Source: Alistipes sp. (GTDB lineage: Bacteria > Bacteroidota > Bacteroidia > Bacteroidales > Rikenellaceae). Taken from it: a stretch of 13,810 nt of DNA. The stretch covers positions 1-13,810 of the forward strand of contig JAFVXS010000214.1 of NCBI GenBank assembly GCA_017501025.1, given 5' to 3'. Both the position numbers and the translations under genes were made by a program. Of this stretch, positions 13,409 through 13,810 are shown one piece after another. Every line of letters begins with the position of its first letter. The stretch's first letter is position 1. Under the pieces are notes generated by a model. It ran no database searches and had not been told where the DNA came from. It saw nothing but the letters and a program-made list of their open reading frames with translations.

Positions 13409-13810
13409 GTTCAATAAGGCATCTTCTGGTGCTTTTGTTGGCAGTGATAGCAATTCGTGGAGCATTTGCGGCCGATGTTGCAAGTGCCACTGCGGAGGGC
13501 AGTGCTGCACAGATAGTCTATATTGACGGAGCGAAGTATATTGTCCATTCGGTAGTACGGGGCGATACACTCTATTCGCTTTCGCGTCGTTATGGGGTTG
13601 AGGTTAATAAGATTCTTGCTGCAAATCCAACGTTGAGCGATGGTTTGAAGGCGGGTAGCGTAATCCGTATTCCTGTGCCGCAGAGTGATGCGAAGGAGAA
13701 GCGGGTAAAGCGTCCGAAGAAGCACTTTGATACCCACGTTGTAAAGCGTGGCGAGACCCTCTACTCGATTTCGCGTCGCTACTCGATTTCGGTGGCAACG
13801 CTTATGGAGG
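13405..13810 (+). CDS. Secreted LysM-domain protein, N-terminal part (3' truncated by window)
   Basis: The frame opens at ATG 13405, sharing ATGA with the exonuclease stop, and is still open at the window end (135 codons seen). The N-terminus MSSIRHLLVLLLAVIAIRGAFA is a signal peptide with cleavage likely after A22 or A23. Two LysM repeats follow. The first spans about 46-90 (YIVHSVVRGDTLYSLSRRYG, then LAANPTLSDGLKAG and IRIPV). The second begins at about 111 (HVVKRGETLYSISRRYSIS) and is cut. A basic linker with KEKRVKRPKK separates them. LysM domains bind peptidoglycan glycan chains, so the product should be an envelope protein. The C-terminal part, which in Bacteroidota homologues may be a ligand-binding or hydrolase domain, is unseen. 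Translational coupling to the exonuclease is likely. Confidence 0.88.
   Translation, partial: MSSIRHLLVLLLAVIAIRGAFAADVASATAEGSAAQIVYIDGAKYIVHSVVRGDTLYSLSRRYGVEVNKILAANPTLSDGLKAGSVIRIPVPQSDAKEKRVKRPKKHFDTHVVKRGETLYSISRRYSISVATLME

Noticed and set aside
11544..13570. Minus-strand open frames of 278 and 375 codons opposite dnaN and the exonuclease
   Set aside because: They are shadows of two genes recognised by full-length family similarity, with no independent promoter or ribosome site.

Overview
The window looks like chromosomal DNA of a Bacteroidota (Bacteroidales) bacterium. The evidence is the class of outer-membrane barrel protein with a carboxypeptidase-regulatory-like N-terminus, promoter-like sites of the TTTG / TAnnTTTG type, AT-rich leaders that mostly lack Shine-Dalgarno sequences, a GlmM of Bacteroidales type, and the pairing of dnaN with a DnaQ-like exonuclease. 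A Rikenellaceae/Alistipes-like source is possible, but the sequence alone does not settle it.

Layout. (1) 1-344, + strand: the 3' end of a succinate dehydrogenase/fumarate reductase iron-sulfur subunit. (2) 412-3309, +: a large outer-membrane beta-barrel protein, with a strong stem-loop just before its start. (3) 3361-5619, +: a GH78-type (alpha-L-rhamnosidase-like) exported glycoside hydrolase with its own promoter-like site. (4) 5620-6005: a 386-bp intergenic stretch between convergent transcription units. It holds a 120-bp palindromic element with near-perfect 16-bp terminal inverted repeats, a perfect 14-bp stem terminator, a 104-bp inverted array of eight hexamers at exact 9-bp spacing, and a perfect 12-bp stem terminator for the minus strand. 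(5) 10468-6006, -: a probable operon glmM, M20 metallopeptidase, calcineurin-like phosphoesterase. (6) 10469-10590: a divergent promoter region in which two good Bacteroidota promoter matches overlap on opposite strands. (7) 10591-13810, +: uridine phosphorylase-like gene, dnaN, DnaQ-like exonuclease and a LysM protein cut by the window end, closely spaced and probably one operon.

Functionally, the left third is respiration plus surface carbohydrate functions. The minus-strand operon joins amino-sugar activation for the cell wall (GlmM) to peptide and phosphoester hydrolysis. The right part combines nucleoside salvage, the replication clamp, a 3'-5' exonuclease and an envelope LysM protein.

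Most genes are ordinary. The least explained DNA is the 5620-6005 intergenic region, especially the 9-bp-period hexamer array and the palindromic element. I see no CRISPR array, phage, toxin-antitoxin or defence module, no rRNA or tRNA, and no transposase.
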